A stretch of 64,000 bases of DNA from Rhodococcus triatomae BKS 15-14 (GCA_000341795.1 AODO01000007.1:55182-119181); one strand, 5' to 3'; numbered from the stretch's first letter, positions 19,516 through 29,555 are shown. Notes: generated from the letters alone by a model not told the origin. Made by a program: numbers and translations.

Positions 19516-20661
19516 TCAGAGCAGTTCAAGAATGGTGGCATTCGCTTGGCCGCCACCCTCGCACATTGTTTGCAGGCCGTAGCGAATCCCTCTGTCGCGC
19601 ATGTGAGACACAAGTGTAGTCATCAGCCGGGCGCCCGAGCCGCCGAGAGGGTGGCCGAGTGCGATCGCGCCTCCATTTGGGTTGAGCGACTTCGGGTCGG
19701 CTCCAAGTTCGGCCAGCCAAGCCAGTGGGACAGGTGCGAATGCTTCGTTGACTTCGAAGGCACCAATCTCATCAATTCTCAGCCCGGACCGCTTCAACGC
19801 CTTCTGTGTCGCGGGGATGGGCGCTGTAAGCATAACCACTGGGTCGGCGCCGGCGAGGACGGCTGTGTGCACGCGGGCAATCGGGGTCAGGCCAAGCTCC
19901 CGTGCCTTCTCGGAAGTTGTCATCAGTAGTGCCGCCGATCCATCAGAGATCTGGGAGGAGTTTCCAGCGTGCACCACTCCGTCTTCCTTAAAGACAGCCT
20001 TCAGAGCGGCCAAACGCTCGAGAGTGCCCCCTGGACGGATGCCCTCGTCCTCCGTGACAATGGTGCCGTCAGGAGTGGTGATCGGCGCGATCTGTGCCAC
20101 GAACCTTCCTGCGGTTCGCGCGGCGGCGGCCTTCTCGTGGCTCTCGAGGGAGAATTCATCGAGCCGAGTGCGGGAAAGCCCCCACTTCTCCGCGATCATC
20201 TCGGCGCCCAGTCCCTGGTTCGGGAAGGACGAGCCGTATCGGCTTCGGAATTGATCGCCAAGCGGATCCATCTGTCCCATCGCGGAACCCATGGGCACTC
20301 GTGACATGGATTCCACTCCACCGGCGACGACGACATCATAGTGACCAGCGATAAGGCCTGCGGCAGCGAAATGCACAGCCTGCTGTGACGAACCACACTG
20401 CCGATCCACCGTGACACCGGTGACGGTTTCCGGCCAACCTGCAGCCAACGGTGCTGTCCGGCCAATGTCAAAGGTCTGTTCCCCGATCTGGCTGACGCAC
20501 CCCCAGATCACGTCGTCAACCACTGCCGGATCAATCCCACTGCGCTCAGCGATCGACTGCAGTACATGCACTGACAGGTCGACTGGGTGCAGACCTGAAA
20601 GGGCACCGTTTCGTCTGCCAAGTGGGGTCCGAACCATTTCCACGATCACTGCATCGCGCAT
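19516..20661 (-). CDS. Acetyl-CoA acyltransferase (thiolase)
   Basis: A 381-residue thiolase that cleaves or forms 3-ketoacyl-CoA with CoA. Nucleophile Cys89 in RQCGSSQQAVHFAAAG, His337 in GHPLGGSGARL and Cys367 in CEGGGQANA are all in place, so the enzyme should be active. The ATG at 20661 follows AAGGAG; a longer frame upstream overlaps the neighbouring kinase gene and is not used. It is the second gene of a minus-strand pair and would complete the CoA-thioester degradation supplied by the acyl-CoA dehydrogenase and hydratase encoded further along the opposite strand. Confidence 0.93.
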   Translation of the reverse strand: MRDAVIVEMVRTPLGRRNGALSGLHPVDLSVHVLQSIAERSGIDPAVVDDVIWGCVSQIGEQTFDIGRTAPLAAGWPETVTGVTVDRQCGSSQQAVHFAAAGLIAGHYDVVVAGGVESMSRVPMGSAMGQMDPLGDQFRSRYGSSFPNQGLGAEMIAEKWGLSRTRLDEFSLESHEKAAAARTAGRFVAQIAPITTPDGTIVTEDEGIRPGGTLERLAALKAVFKEDGVVHAGNSSQISDGSAALLMTTSEKARELGLTPIARVHTAVLAGADPVVMLTAPIPATQKALKRSGLRIDEIGAFEVNEAFAPVPLAWLAELGADPKSLNPNGGAIALGHPLGGSGARLMTTLVSHMRDRGIRYGLQTMCEGGGQANATILELL

Positions 20662-20753
20662 CTCGTTAATCTCCTTCGTTAGTATTTCGCAGTGGCTCTT
20701 AGGTTTTCGCCGGTAGGAACCAGCCAGCGCAGAAGCCGCGGCGCTGCAACGGC

Positions 20754-21782
20754 TCAGATCCCGGACGCGACTGCCGTCCAAGCACGATCAATGGACTTGT
20801 CGACAAAATCCTGCGTCGGTACTGGCGAGTCGTTGAACGACGACGGAACTTCTCTAGCTCGTCGTCGGACACCCTCGATGATGATCGCAATCTTCCAGAG
20901 CCCCAAGACATACCAAAACTTCACGTCATCAAGGTTTCGTCCAGAGGATTCTGCATACAATTCGGCCATCCTCCGGCGGTCTGGCAACCCGAGTGCACCA
21001 CTCTCTCGCGACGAGGGATCAGCAGTTCTCAGCGAATCGCTCTCAGGCCAGTATCCAAGCATTGTCCCCACATCGGCGAGTGGATCGCCAAGAGTGGACA
21101 GTTCCCAGTCCAGAATCGCGCGCAACTCGCCTGACCTCGGGTCTACCAGGAGGTTTCCGAGGTGATAGTCACCGTGCAATAGCCGTGTCTCGCCGTTGAG
21201 TGGGGTGTTTTCGTTGAGCCACTTCGTCATACGGTCCAGTGCAGGCACCTCTCGTAACTTGCTCTCTTCCCACTGTCGTGACCAACGGCGGATCTGCCTG
21301 TGAGCGTACGGAGCCTGACTCGAGAGAGTGCCCAGCCCAGCTGATGCGATATCTACTCGATGAATGCCCGCCAAGCCTTCAGCTATCGACCTCCCGAGGC
21401 GATCACCGAGCGTTGGCTCGAGATCGGAGTGCACGTGGGCCGGCAGGCCCTCAATCATCGTCATGACCAGCACCGGAGCCGATGCGACCCGCGCATCCTC
21501 ACATACCCCAAGTACGGCGGGGACAGGAACCTCGGTTGAAGCGAGGGCGGAAAGTATCCGCCCCTCCCGAACCACGTCGTGAGCAGAAGCGAGAAGCTTT
21601 CCAAGCGGCGGGCGGCGGGCGACCCACCGTCTTCCTGTCCTGTCGGAGACTGCGAAGGTGAGATTGGACCGTCCATCACCCAGGCGGCGGAGGCTTAGGG
21701 GCCCAGTCACTGGAATGCCGATGCCCTCCATCCAATCGCCCAAAGACGCGGCATCGATACCAACAGTTTCCGGCGCACTCAC
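20754..21782 (-). CDS. APH-family phosphotransferase (acyl-CoA dehydrogenase-associated type)
   Basis: A 342-residue kinase-fold protein of the aminoglycoside phosphotransferase family, of the kind that resembles the N-terminal half of ACAD10/ACAD11. The catalytic loop LLHGDYHLGNLLVDP and the metal-binding ILDWELSTLGDPLADVG are complete. In ACAD10/11-type systems such domains phosphorylate hydroxyacyl-CoA so that an acyl-CoA dehydrogenase-type domain can eliminate phosphate; whether that happens here is inference from the neighbouring acyl-CoA genes. A GTG start is used, after GAAAGG. It lies divergent from the Rieske/acyl-CoA dehydrogenase pair. Confidence 0.85.
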   Translation of the reverse strand: MSAPETVGIDAASLGDWMEGIGIPVTGPLSLRRLGDGRSNLTFAVSDRTGRRWVARRPPLGKLLASAHDVVREGRILSALASTEVPVPAVLGVCEDARVASAPVLVMTMIEGLPAHVHSDLEPTLGDRLGRSIAEGLAGIHRVDIASAGLGTLSSQAPYAHRQIRRWSRQWEESKLREVPALDRMTKWLNENTPLNGETRLLHGDYHLGNLLVDPRSGELRAILDWELSTLGDPLADVGTMLGYWPESDSLRTADPSSRESGALGLPDRRRMAELYAESSGRNLDDVKFWYVLGLWKIAIIIEGVRRRAREVPSSFNDSPVPTQDFVDKSIDRAWTAVASGI

Positions 21783-22304
21783 TTGAACGGCCTTTCGAAC
21801 TGGGGCGATGGGTCAGACATTGGTTTCCTTTCGATGTGTCCTCACGCATCCACAACCTGGTTCCGGCGCAAGTCCTGGATCTGGACGTTCGGAAGCTATA
21901 GGACGTTCGATTGGGTGCACAGCCTGGACATTTCAACTCGAACGGTCGCCGTGGGGTCCAACTCTGAGGAGTCCGATGCAAAGCCAGCTTTTGGCGTACC
22001 GCACCTGTGTGCGTCCCGCTAACTCACCCTCAAGCTAGGTGAAATCGAACCCAAACTCAACTACTAGGCCCCGGTAGGAGCACCCTCCACCTGGAGACTC
22101 CCCCTACGCGACCCAACTCAAGAATTTCGTCACTCTGCCCTGGTCAATGGCTTGTTGAACGCTTGCCATGGAGTCGATGGTAGCTTTCCAAGCAGTGTTA
22201 GATTAGAGTCTGCCGAGACGCTACCTGGACCACCAAGGCGGGGCCGACAGCCCCGGCCCGCCGGTTCGGGCAAGCAAAGACGAGATCCCAGCAAAGGGGA
22301 GACA
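21783..22304. promoter_or_regulatory. Divergent promoter region
   Basis: About 520 bases between the divergent APH-like gene and the Rieske oxygenase gene. It should hold both promoters. I found no strong palindrome and no credible small gene. Confidence 0.4.
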
Positions 22305-23345
22305 ATGCAACTTCAAGGGTCCGGGCAGACCTTTCCCGCGGGTTGGTTCCAGATCGGCTGGTCGTACGAGCTTGCGCGTGGCGAGGTCCGACCGCTCCGC
22401 TTCTTCGGCGAGGATCTGGTGCTGTGCCGATACGAGTCCGGCGCTGTGGGGCTATTCAATGCTTACTGCCCGCACATGAATGCGAATATCGGCTATGGCG
22501 GCCGGACCGTAGGGGAGACGCTGGCCTGCCCCTACCACGGTTGGCAGTTCGACAAGTCCGGATGTAATACGCACATTCCGTACAGCTCTCGGGTCAGTCA
22601 ATCGAAGGGACTGCGCTCGTGGCATGTCGTCGAGCTCGGCGGCTCAGTCATTCTGGCGTGGCACAGTCCCGACGGAAGTGCACCAAGCTTTGATCCGCCC
22701 GGCCCGGACGAGCTGCCTGGAATCGGCGAATCCACATTCTGTCCCGTCGGCCCCGACACGTCGCGACGATACGCCGAGCTTCCAATGCACATCGACTTCG
22801 TTACTGAGAACACCGTGGACATGAGCCACTTCAAGTTTGTGCACGAGACGCCCGAGATGGGATCCATCCTCGAGCTGGACCCAGTAGACCACCGCTTCCA
22901 CGTTCGCTTCTCTATGCCGATGAAACTCTACGGCCCAGATGGAGGCGGTGAAGTGGTGGATGCCGTCACGGAAGTCACAAACTGGGGTCTCGGTCTCATC
23001 CTCGCCCGGTTTACAGACGGCGCATCGCTCATTCAGGCTCAGACACCTATCGATGACACTCGATGCGAACTAATGTTGACAATGGTTTTGCCGCGCAATG
23101 TATCTGGTTCAGACACCCCGACCGGCGAACAGCTCGCGCGGTTCAAGATGGCTTGCCGCCAGGTGGAGAACGACATGGTCATCTGGACGCATCGCCGCGC
23201 AGGTGCTCAGGCACACCTCGTCGCCGAAGAGATCGCACCGTTCAAGACGTTCATGAAATGGAAACGGCAGTTCTATCCTGCGCCGCCAGCAGTCGGATCG
23301 CAGACACAGCGAGCATCGCGCTCGGAAAGCGAGGTCAAATCGTGA
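22305..23345 (+). CDS. Rieske [2Fe-2S] oxygenase, KshA-like
   Basis: A 346-residue terminal oxygenase. The Rieske cluster ligands are CPH (Cys55, His57) and CPYHGW (Cys75, His78), 17 residues apart. The mononuclear iron region is ENTVDMSHFKFVHE with Asn169/Asp172, His175 and His180, as in the 3-ketosteroid 9-alpha-hydroxylase KshA group. The ATG at 22305 follows AAAGGGGAGA. The stop overlaps the next start (GTGA), so this oxygenase is translated together with an acyl-CoA dehydrogenase. No ferredoxin or dedicated reductase gene is next to it. The substrate is unknown, perhaps an alicyclic acid or its CoA ester. Confidence 0.88.
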   Translation: MQLQGSGQTFPAGWFQIGWSYELARGEVRPLRFFGEDLVLCRYESGAVGLFNAYCPHMNANIGYGGRTVGETLACPYHGWQFDKSGCNTHIPYSSRVSQSKGLRSWHVVELGGSVILAWHSPDGSAPSFDPPGPDELPGIGESTFCPVGPDTSRRYAELPMHIDFVTENTVDMSHFKFVHETPEMGSILELDPVDHRFHVRFSMPMKLYGPDGGGEVVDAVTEVTNWGLGLILARFTDGASLIQAQTPIDDTRCELMLTMVLPRNVSGSDTPTGEQLARFKMACRQVENDMVIWTHRRAGAQAHLVAEEIAPFKTFMKWKRQFYPAPPAVGSQTQRASRSESEVKS

Positions 23346-24535
23346 ATCGTGGTGAGCTCGAGGAGCGACGAGCGGCTCTACACGACTTTGTGGAGCGGCG
23401 GCTGATTCCCCTTGAAACAGACCTGCCCATCGAGGGCCTGCCGGAGGAGCCTCTCCTCAAGGAGCTTCAGGACGAAGCACGGACACAAGGATTCTGGGGA
23501 CTATCAGCACCTCAAGAATTCGGAGGTCAAGGCCTCGATGTCCTTGAGAACGCGGTCCTCTTCGAAGAGATCATGCGGACCACAGTCAGTGGGGTGAGTG
23601 GCGGCTACTACGGTGCGGGAATCTTCGGCGGCAACCCGCCTGCAATCATCTTGTCTCACGGCACTGAGCGTCAGCGCGAGGTCTACGCGCGACCGGTCAC
23701 GGAAGAAGGCTGCGGCTACTTCATCGCGATGAGCGAGCCCAACGCCGGATCCGATCCCGGTGGGATGATGTCCACGACGGCGCGGCGGGTCGATGGCGGA
23801 TGGGTTCTCAACGGCGTCAAGGGAATGATGAGCGAGTTCTTTCTCGCACGGTTCGGCGTTGTCTTCGCAGTGACGGACCCCGAGAAGCGATCGCGCGGCG
23901 GCATCACCGCGTTCATTGTGAACGTCGACAGCCCGGGCGTCAGCATCGAGGATGAGACCAACACGATGTCGGGGAAGATCGCAACTTGGATCCGGTTGAC
24001 CGACTGCTTTGTCCCCGACGACGACGTTCTGGGAGCAGTTGGCGAAGGATTCGTTCTAGGGCAGAAGTGGTTCGGGCGGATCCGAACGCTCTATTACGGC
24101 GCAGGCATGCTCGGCCCCGCAGCGCGGGCCTTGGAAATTGCATCGGCGTACGCAAACGAGCGACACACCTTCGGTGAGCCCCTCGCGTCTCGTCAAGCCA
24201 TCCAATTCATGTTGGCTGACTCTGCAATGCAGATCAGCGCGCTCCGCTCTCTCACACACGATACCGCTCGAAAGCTCGATGCAGGCGAGCGGTGCCGCAT
24301 GGAGTCTGCGATGGTGAAAATCATGGGTACAGAGACCGCATGGGATGTACTCGACCGTGCTCTTCAAATTCTCGGTGGCATCGGCTACACGAACAAGTAT
24401 CCGATCGAGAGGATGATGCGCACCGTTCGACTGTTCCGTATCACTGAGGGCGCCAATGAGGTCCATCGTGCTTTCCTGGCTCGCGAGCTCCTCAAGGAGG
24501 ACGCAGTCAACATCCCGCGCCCGTTCGTAGCATGA
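23342..24535 (+). CDS. Acyl-CoA dehydrogenase
   Basis: A 397-residue FAD enzyme that introduces a double bond alpha-beta to a CoA thioester. Family markers: GCGYFIAMSEPNAGSDPGG in the FAD-binding middle domain, the helical C-terminal domain with QILGGIGYTNKYPIERMMR, and RITEGANEVHR near the end. The GTG at 23342 overlaps the Rieske stop by four bases and gives a family-length protein. A much longer frame reaching 23063 is only open sequence inside the Rieske gene. Close coupling to an oxygenase suggests successive steps on one acyl compound (inference). Confidence 0.93.
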   Translation: MNRGELEERRAALHDFVERRLIPLETDLPIEGLPEEPLLKELQDEARTQGFWGLSAPQEFGGQGLDVLENAVLFEEIMRTTVSGVSGGYYGAGIFGGNPPAIILSHGTERQREVYARPVTEEGCGYFIAMSEPNAGSDPGGMMSTTARRVDGGWVLNGVKGMMSEFFLARFGVVFAVTDPEKRSRGGITAFIVNVDSPGVSIEDETNTMSGKIATWIRLTDCFVPDDDVLGAVGEGFVLGQKWFGRIRTLYYGAGMLGPAARALEIASAYANERHTFGEPLASRQAIQFMLADSAMQISALRSLTHDTARKLDAGERCRMESAMVKIMGTETAWDVLDRALQILGGIGYTNKYPIERMMRTVRLFRITEGANEVHRAFLARELLKEDAVNIPRPFVA

Positions 24536-24625
24536 GGATAGGCGCTGGGGAACCAGGATCGCGTCGGCAGGAATCTATTAGCGTGGCTACGCAGGTGCGG
24601 GCCGATATGAGTATGGACTGGACAT

Positions 24626-26203
24626 ATGACTAGCCGTGAGGGTCTGGGAGATTTCGTCCGATTCTGGGGACGCGCTATTCCGGAGAACGACGCCATCATC
24701 GAAGGCGGCGCTGCCACGACGTGGCGAGAGCTGGACGAACGCACGTCCCAGCTTGCCAACGGACTGAGAGAACGTGGAATCGGAAAGGGCGATCGAGTCG
24801 GTCTGATAGCACCAAACTGCCGCGAGTACCTTGAAGTCGTAATTGCAGGCTTCAAAATTGGTGCTATCACAGTCCCGTTGAACCACCGCCTGACAGCAAG
24901 CGAGCTAGGCTACATCGTTCAGCATTCTGGGTGCAGCATGGTCATTGCACACCCGACCTACACAGAGGTTGCCGGACAAGCTCTTGATGCTCTGGCTAAT
25001 GCCGCCGAGCATTCCCCTCATCGCAACGTCACTCGTGTCGGGTTCGACCACGGCTTCGGCGAGACGCTAGATTCGCTGTACTCCGAGGACCGGACAGATA
25101 CTGACACCCCCATCGATTCGGACGATGTGGCCTTCATCTGCTACACCAGCGGTACGACGGGCAGACCCAAAGGCGCGATGCTAAGTCATGGCAACGTACT
25201 TGCCACCGCTCACTATCGCAATCTTGCTGACGACCTTGGTCCGCGTGCACGCCTCTACCTGCCAGCGCCGCTCGCATTCACGGGCACCCTCGTCATGCTG
25301 TGGGGAGTTACCTACGTTGGCGGCGGTCTGACTGTGCTCGACACGGTGAGTGATGCCCGGCGATCCCTGGAGGCCATCCAGCAGCACCGTATTTCGCACT
25401 TCACTGCAGTACCAGTGATTTGGGAAGGAATGGTCCGCGACCCAGACTTCGCGAGCTTCGATCTGTCCTCCCTACGGACGTGCATAACCGGAGGCTCCAA
25501 TGTAAGCGAGGCCTTCCTCCGATCCATGTGGGCAGCAGGACTTCCCGTCCGCAATGCCTACGGTCTGACGGAAGGTGCAAGTTCTACGACGTGGCAAAGC
25601 TACGACAACTCACGACAGCACCCCGACTCGGTAGGACGCGCCGGCATTCACAACCGAATTCGCATTGTCGACCCTGCCCGAGATGAGCTATTCGACTTGC
25701 GAGTCGGCGATGTAGGCGAGGTCGCTGTCAAGGGTCCCGAGGTAATGCTCGGCTACTGGGAAGACCCAGCCGCTACAGCGCTGACACTGGTCGACGGATG
25801 GCTCAGAACAGGGGACCTCGGGTATCTCGATGAGGACGGATACCTATACATCGTCGGTCGCAGCAAGGACATGTTCATATCGGGTGGCCTGAACGTATAC
25901 CCCGCCGAGATCGAAGAAGTTCTCATCCAAATCCCCGGTGTCGATGAATGCGCTGTCATCGGTGTGAATGACGACAAGTGGGGCGAAACCGCGGCAGCGA
26001 TAATCCACTCGTCCGCCAGCGCCCAAATTGACCCGGGCGAGGTTCGTGACTACTGCAAAAACTATCTCGCGGACTACAAGCTTCCGCGATACGTGGTGGT
26101 GCGGCAGTCTCCCTTGCCGCGAAACATGTCGGGAAAGGTACTGAAGTGGCACCTGGCAAAGGAGTACTCAGAGCCGACATCACTCGGCCCACAGTTGCGT
26201 TGA
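24626..26203 (+). CDS. AMP-dependent acyl-CoA synthetase
   Basis: A 525-residue ANL-superfamily ligase that activates a carboxylic acid via acyl-AMP to its CoA thioester. P-loop CYTSGTTGRPKGAML near residue 172, YGLTEGASS (A5), the LRTGDLGYLDEDGYLYIVGR hinge region and the C-terminal catalytic Lys in NMSGKVLKWHL are present, so it appears complete. It lies 90 bases after the acyl-CoA dehydrogenase and is followed by a transporter, so this strand codes uptake, activation and dehydrogenation of an acid. Confidence 0.93.
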   Translation: MTSREGLGDFVRFWGRAIPENDAIIEGGAATTWRELDERTSQLANGLRERGIGKGDRVGLIAPNCREYLEVVIAGFKIGAITVPLNHRLTASELGYIVQHSGCSMVIAHPTYTEVAGQALDALANAAEHSPHRNVTRVGFDHGFGETLDSLYSEDRTDTDTPIDSDDVAFICYTSGTTGRPKGAMLSHGNVLATAHYRNLADDLGPRARLYLPAPLAFTGTLVMLWGVTYVGGGLTVLDTVSDARRSLEAIQQHRISHFTAVPVIWEGMVRDPDFASFDLSSLRTCITGGSNVSEAFLRSMWAAGLPVRNAYGLTEGASSTTWQSYDNSRQHPDSVGRAGIHNRIRIVDPARDELFDLRVGDVGEVAVKGPEVMLGYWEDPAATALTLVDGWLRTGDLGYLDEDGYLYIVGRSKDMFISGGLNVYPAEIEEVLIQIPGVDECAVIGVNDDKWGETAAAIIHSSASAQIDPGEVRDYCKNYLADYKLPRYVVVRQSPLPRNMSGKVLKWHLAKEYSEPTSLGPQLR

Positions 26204-26303
26204 TCCAGTATGCCCGCCGCTGCATCGCTCTTCGAGCCACCTCAGCACGCAGGTGTACCGAAGGACCCGAAGTCAACTAACGCCCCTTCTCGAAGGCATG
26301 GAT

Positions 26304-27641
26304 ATGTCAACTACTGAGCCGGTCGAGCCACCAACCCTGGACGATCCCCAACGGATGCCGGCCGCAACATCGACGACTGGACGCCGCGCTGCCCTCACTG
26401 GCGGCCTCGGGACTGTGATCGAATACTATGAGTTCAGCCTCTACGGCCTACTCGCGGTGTTTCTCGCGCCATTGTTCTTTCCGTCAGATGATCCCGCGGT
26501 CTCGACGGTCGCTGCACTCGGTGCGCTAGGTGTCTCCAACCTGGCTCGGCCGCTTGGCGGCGTTCTCATCGGCCGATTCGCCGACCGCCACGGGAGACGC
26601 ACCATGCTGCTCCTCACGATCCTCGTGATGGGTCTGGCCTCTGCGGCGATTGGCATGCTGCCGGGATACGCAACGATCGGTATCGCAGCGCCTATCTTGC
26701 TCGTACTCATCCGGTTCATCCAAGGACTGTCAGCGGCTGGCGAAGCAATGGGAGCGACCGCATATGCGGTCGAATCTTCCCCCTCAGCTAATCGCACCTT
26801 CTTCAGCTCTTTCATCGGTAGTGGTGGCAGCTGGGGGTACGTACTTTCAGCTGTAGTAACTGGAACCTTGAGCCTTGTCGTGAGCACGGATGACATGGCC
26901 TCCTGGGGCTGGAGAATTCCGTTTCTGTTGTGTCTTCCTCTGGCACTTGTATGTCTGTGGCTCCGGCGCTCCATGGACGACTCCCCTGAGTTTGTCCGGG
27001 AGAAGACGCAGGACCAACTCAGCAGTCGCCCATTTCGCGACGTTGTGCTGAACTATCCCAAATCTGTCCTCCGCGTGATTGGTATCCAGATCGGTCTTTC
27101 CGCCCCGGGATACATCGGCCTCATTTACCTGACGGTCTTCTTGATCAACGAACGAGAGTTTCCAAGAAACCAGGTGTATTGGATTACTGCAATTGCAATC
27201 GCCTTACAGGGATTGACGATCCCATTGTATGGAATCCTTGCCGATAAAATTGGCGGACGAAAATTGCTAATAGCTTCCACGGCCGCCTACATTGTACTCG
27301 CCTACCCTTTGATGCTCGGGTTTGCACGCGCAGACAGCATCGCTATCGTAGCGGTCCTGTACTGCGTTTTTATGCAGATTTCAGGGGCTCAAACCGCACC
27401 CGCATGGGCAATCTTCGCACACCTATTCCCCACCAAAGTGAGAACGAGTGGAATGGCACTCGGGTATAACGTTGGAGTGACTGTGGCAGGCGGGTTCGGA
27501 CCGTTCATTGCGGCACAACTCATTGTGTGGACAGGCTCGCAACTCGCCCCCGCATACTGGGTTATTGCGGGCTCTATCGTCGGACTGGTGGCAGTTCTAT
27601 CACTTCCTCACTCGCTGTCTTCAGAAAAAACGACAGCCTAG
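26304..27641 (+). CDS. MFS transporter, metabolite:H+ symporter type
   Basis: A 445-residue, 12-helix major facilitator transporter of the MHS group (ShiA/KgtP/ProP-like), which imports organic acids and zwitterions with protons. The start GTVIEYYEFSLYG is the usual MHS first helix with its charged-aromatic motif, and loop 2-3 has GRFADRHGRR. ATGs at 26298 and 26304 are both possible; the second has better spacing from CGAAGG. It follows the acyl-CoA synthetase on the same strand and probably takes up its acid substrate. Confidence 0.9.
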   Translation: MSTTEPVEPPTLDDPQRMPAATSTTGRRAALTGGLGTVIEYYEFSLYGLLAVFLAPLFFPSDDPAVSTVAALGALGVSNLARPLGGVLIGRFADRHGRRTMLLLTILVMGLASAAIGMLPGYATIGIAAPILLVLIRFIQGLSAAGEAMGATAYAVESSPSANRTFFSSFIGSGGSWGYVLSAVVTGTLSLVVSTDDMASWGWRIPFLLCLPLALVCLWLRRSMDDSPEFVREKTQDQLSSRPFRDVVLNYPKSVLRVIGIQIGLSAPGYIGLIYLTVFLINEREFPRNQVYWITAIAIALQGLTIPLYGILADKIGGRKLLIASTAAYIVLAYPLMLGFARADSIAIVAVLYCVFMQISGAQTAPAWAIFAHLFPTKVRTSGMALGYNVGVTVAGGFGPFIAAQLIVWTGSQLAPAYWVIAGSIVGLVAVLSLPHSLSSEKTTA

Positions 27642-27720
27642 GGCAGAGTTGCATCAATGGATTCAGCAAACGCTTTATTCGCAAAGGCAGCGGATGACAA
27701 GTCGTACGAAAGGGAATACC

Positions 27721-28692
27721 GTGTCTCTACCACCAGTTTTGAGTGACCGACTCCGACTTCCTGCAGTCGCATCTCCGATGTTCATCGTATCCAACCCCGA
27801 ACTCGTCGTAGCCCAGTGCACCTCCGGAATTATCGGCTCGTTTCCGACACTCAACGCACGTACACAGGGTGAACTACGAGAATGGCTAACTCGAATCATC
27901 GAGCGCCTCGCCAAGTACGACGCAGAAAATCCCAGTTCGCCGTCAGCTCCTTTCGCGGCAAACTTGATTGTTCACAAGTCCAATGATCGACTGGAACAAG
28001 ACTTAGCGGTCATTTCTGAATTTGAAGTGCCTGTAGTAATTACTTCTTTGGGTGCACGCGAAGACGTTAACGACGCCGTTCACGATTATGGCGGAATTGT
28101 TCTGCACGACATTATTAATGACCGCTTCGCGCGAAAAGCGATCGAGAAGGGCGCGGACGGCCTTATCGCCGTTTCTGCCGGCGCTGGCGGACATACAGGA
28201 ACGCAGTCCCCGTTTGCTCTGATTCAAGAGATCAGAGAGTGGTTTCAGGGGCCCCTACTGCTATCCGGATCAATTTCACATGGGCGATCAATTCTTGCCG
28301 CTTTGGCTGCGGGCGCCGATCTTGCATACATCGGTTCGGCATTTATCGCAACAGATGAAGCCAATGCGTCAGACGCCTACAAGCAGATGGTAGTCGACTC
28401 TCGTGCGGCAGATATTGTCTATTCCAACTTATTCACTGGTGTTCACGGAAATTATCTTCGTGGCAGCATCAGAGATATCGGCTTGGACCCGGACAATCTT
28501 CCAAGTTTCGATCCTTTGGCGGGCGCAGGCGTTCCGGGCGCTTCGATTGTTCCGAATGATGCCAAAGCTTGGCGTGATATCTGGGGTGCTGGACACGGAG
28601 TAGGATCCGTTCAGTCGATTGTTCCCGCCGCAATGCTGGTCGAACGGCTTCGAGACGAGTATGCCGATGCCAGGAAGGCATTACTCGATTAA
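27721..28692 (+). CDS. Nitronate monooxygenase family protein
   Basis: A 323-residue TIM-barrel flavoprotein of the NMO/2-nitropropane dioxygenase family (PF03060). The FMN phosphate-binding region SAGAGGHTGTQSPFALIQEI and the later LLSGSISHGRSI and GADLAYIGSAFIATDEA are typical. Members oxidise nitronates but many annotated ones act as quinone or enoyl reductases, so activity is open. The GTG at 27721 follows AAAGGGA; ATG at 27694 is an alternative. It lies 79 bases after the transporter, in line with the CoA cluster. Confidence 0.85.
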   Translation: MSLPPVLSDRLRLPAVASPMFIVSNPELVVAQCTSGIIGSFPTLNARTQGELREWLTRIIERLAKYDAENPSSPSAPFAANLIVHKSNDRLEQDLAVISEFEVPVVITSLGAREDVNDAVHDYGGIVLHDIINDRFARKAIEKGADGLIAVSAGAGGHTGTQSPFALIQEIREWFQGPLLLSGSISHGRSILAALAAGADLAYIGSAFIATDEANASDAYKQMVVDSRAADIVYSNLFTGVHGNYLRGSIRDIGLDPDNLPSFDPLAGAGVPGASIVPNDAKAWRDIWGAGHGVGSVQSIVPAAMLVERLRDEYADARKALLD

Positions 28693-28775
28693 AGCAGAGC
28701 TTCTCTCATCGCAGTTGGCTGGCATTCGACTCCTGGCGTACGTGTATTACCACTCTATTAACGATTGGATCCATT

Positions 28776-29555
28776 GTGACAGCCATCGATCCCGGGGTTA
28801 CCTGCATCATTGAAAATGGAATTCTGCGCATTACTATTGACCGACCTTCCACAATGAATGCGGTGCGGGCTGAAAGTCTCGAAGTGATTGCTGACGCCCT
28901 CGGCCGGCACTCAGGTGACCCCGGCGTCAGAACGGTAGTCCTCTCAGGTGCGGGCCGTGCATTCTGTACGGGCGCCGACTTGTCGGCCGTCGACATCTCG
29001 GATGTTCCGTCAGCGGAATCCATTGAAGTTGCGAACCGGACCATTTCTGCGATCCGTACGTTCCCACGTCCCGTAATCGGCGCCGTTCGAGGTCCCGCTG
29101 CCGGCGTTGGAGTTTCTCTGGCACTGGCATGCGACCTAATAGTTGCGGCAGAGTCAAGCTACTTTCTGCTGGCATTCAGCAGAGTCGGCCTGATGCCTGA
29201 TGGTGGTTCGACAGCCCTGGTAGCGGCCTCAGTGGGCCGTGCCCGTGCGATGGCAATGGCACTGTTGGCCGAGCGCCTGAGCGCACAGGAGGCGTTGCGT
29301 TCGGGGCTCATTGCGCAGGTCTATCCTGACGATGATTTCGCAAGTCATGTTGACGCGCTTGCGCGCCGATTGGCATCAGGCCCACCCACAGCTTTCAGGA
29401 AAACGAAAGATGCCATTAACGACGCGACGCTCGGTCAGCTCGATGCCGCCTTTGAACGCGAGCTGACTGGCCAACTCGAACTATTTGCTGGATCGGACTT
29501 CGCCGAGGGCCTCGACGCCTTCATGAACAAGCGTCCAGCACGGTTTGTGCCCTAG
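28776..29555 (+). CDS. Enoyl-CoA hydratase/isomerase
   Basis: A 259-residue crotonase-fold protein. Oxyanion-hole segments SGAGRAFCTGADLS and GAVRGPAAGVGVSLALACD are clear, and the region SRVGLMPDGGST carries an Asp/Gly pattern seen in isomerase-like (PaaG/ECI) members rather than the paired Glu of classical hydratases. A GTG start is used because the first beta-strand needs the residues before the internal ATG. Last gene of the acyl-CoA cluster on this strand. Confidence 0.88.
   Translation: MTAIDPGVTCIIENGILRITIDRPSTMNAVRAESLEVIADALGRHSGDPGVRTVVLSGAGRAFCTGADLSAVDISDVPSAESIEVANRTISAIRTFPRPVIGAVRGPAAGVGVSLALACDLIVAAESSYFLLAFSRVGLMPDGGSTALVAASVGRARAMAMALLAERLSAQEALRSGLIAQVYPDDDFASHVDALARRLASGPPTAFRKTKDAINDATLGQLDAAFERELTGQLELFAGSDFAEGLDAFMNKRPARFVP

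Noticed and set aside
23063..23341. A 93-residue N-terminal extension of the acyl-CoA dehydrogenase frame
   Set aside because: It lies wholly inside the Rieske gene in another frame; the GTG at 23342 with overlap to the Rieske stop gives family length.
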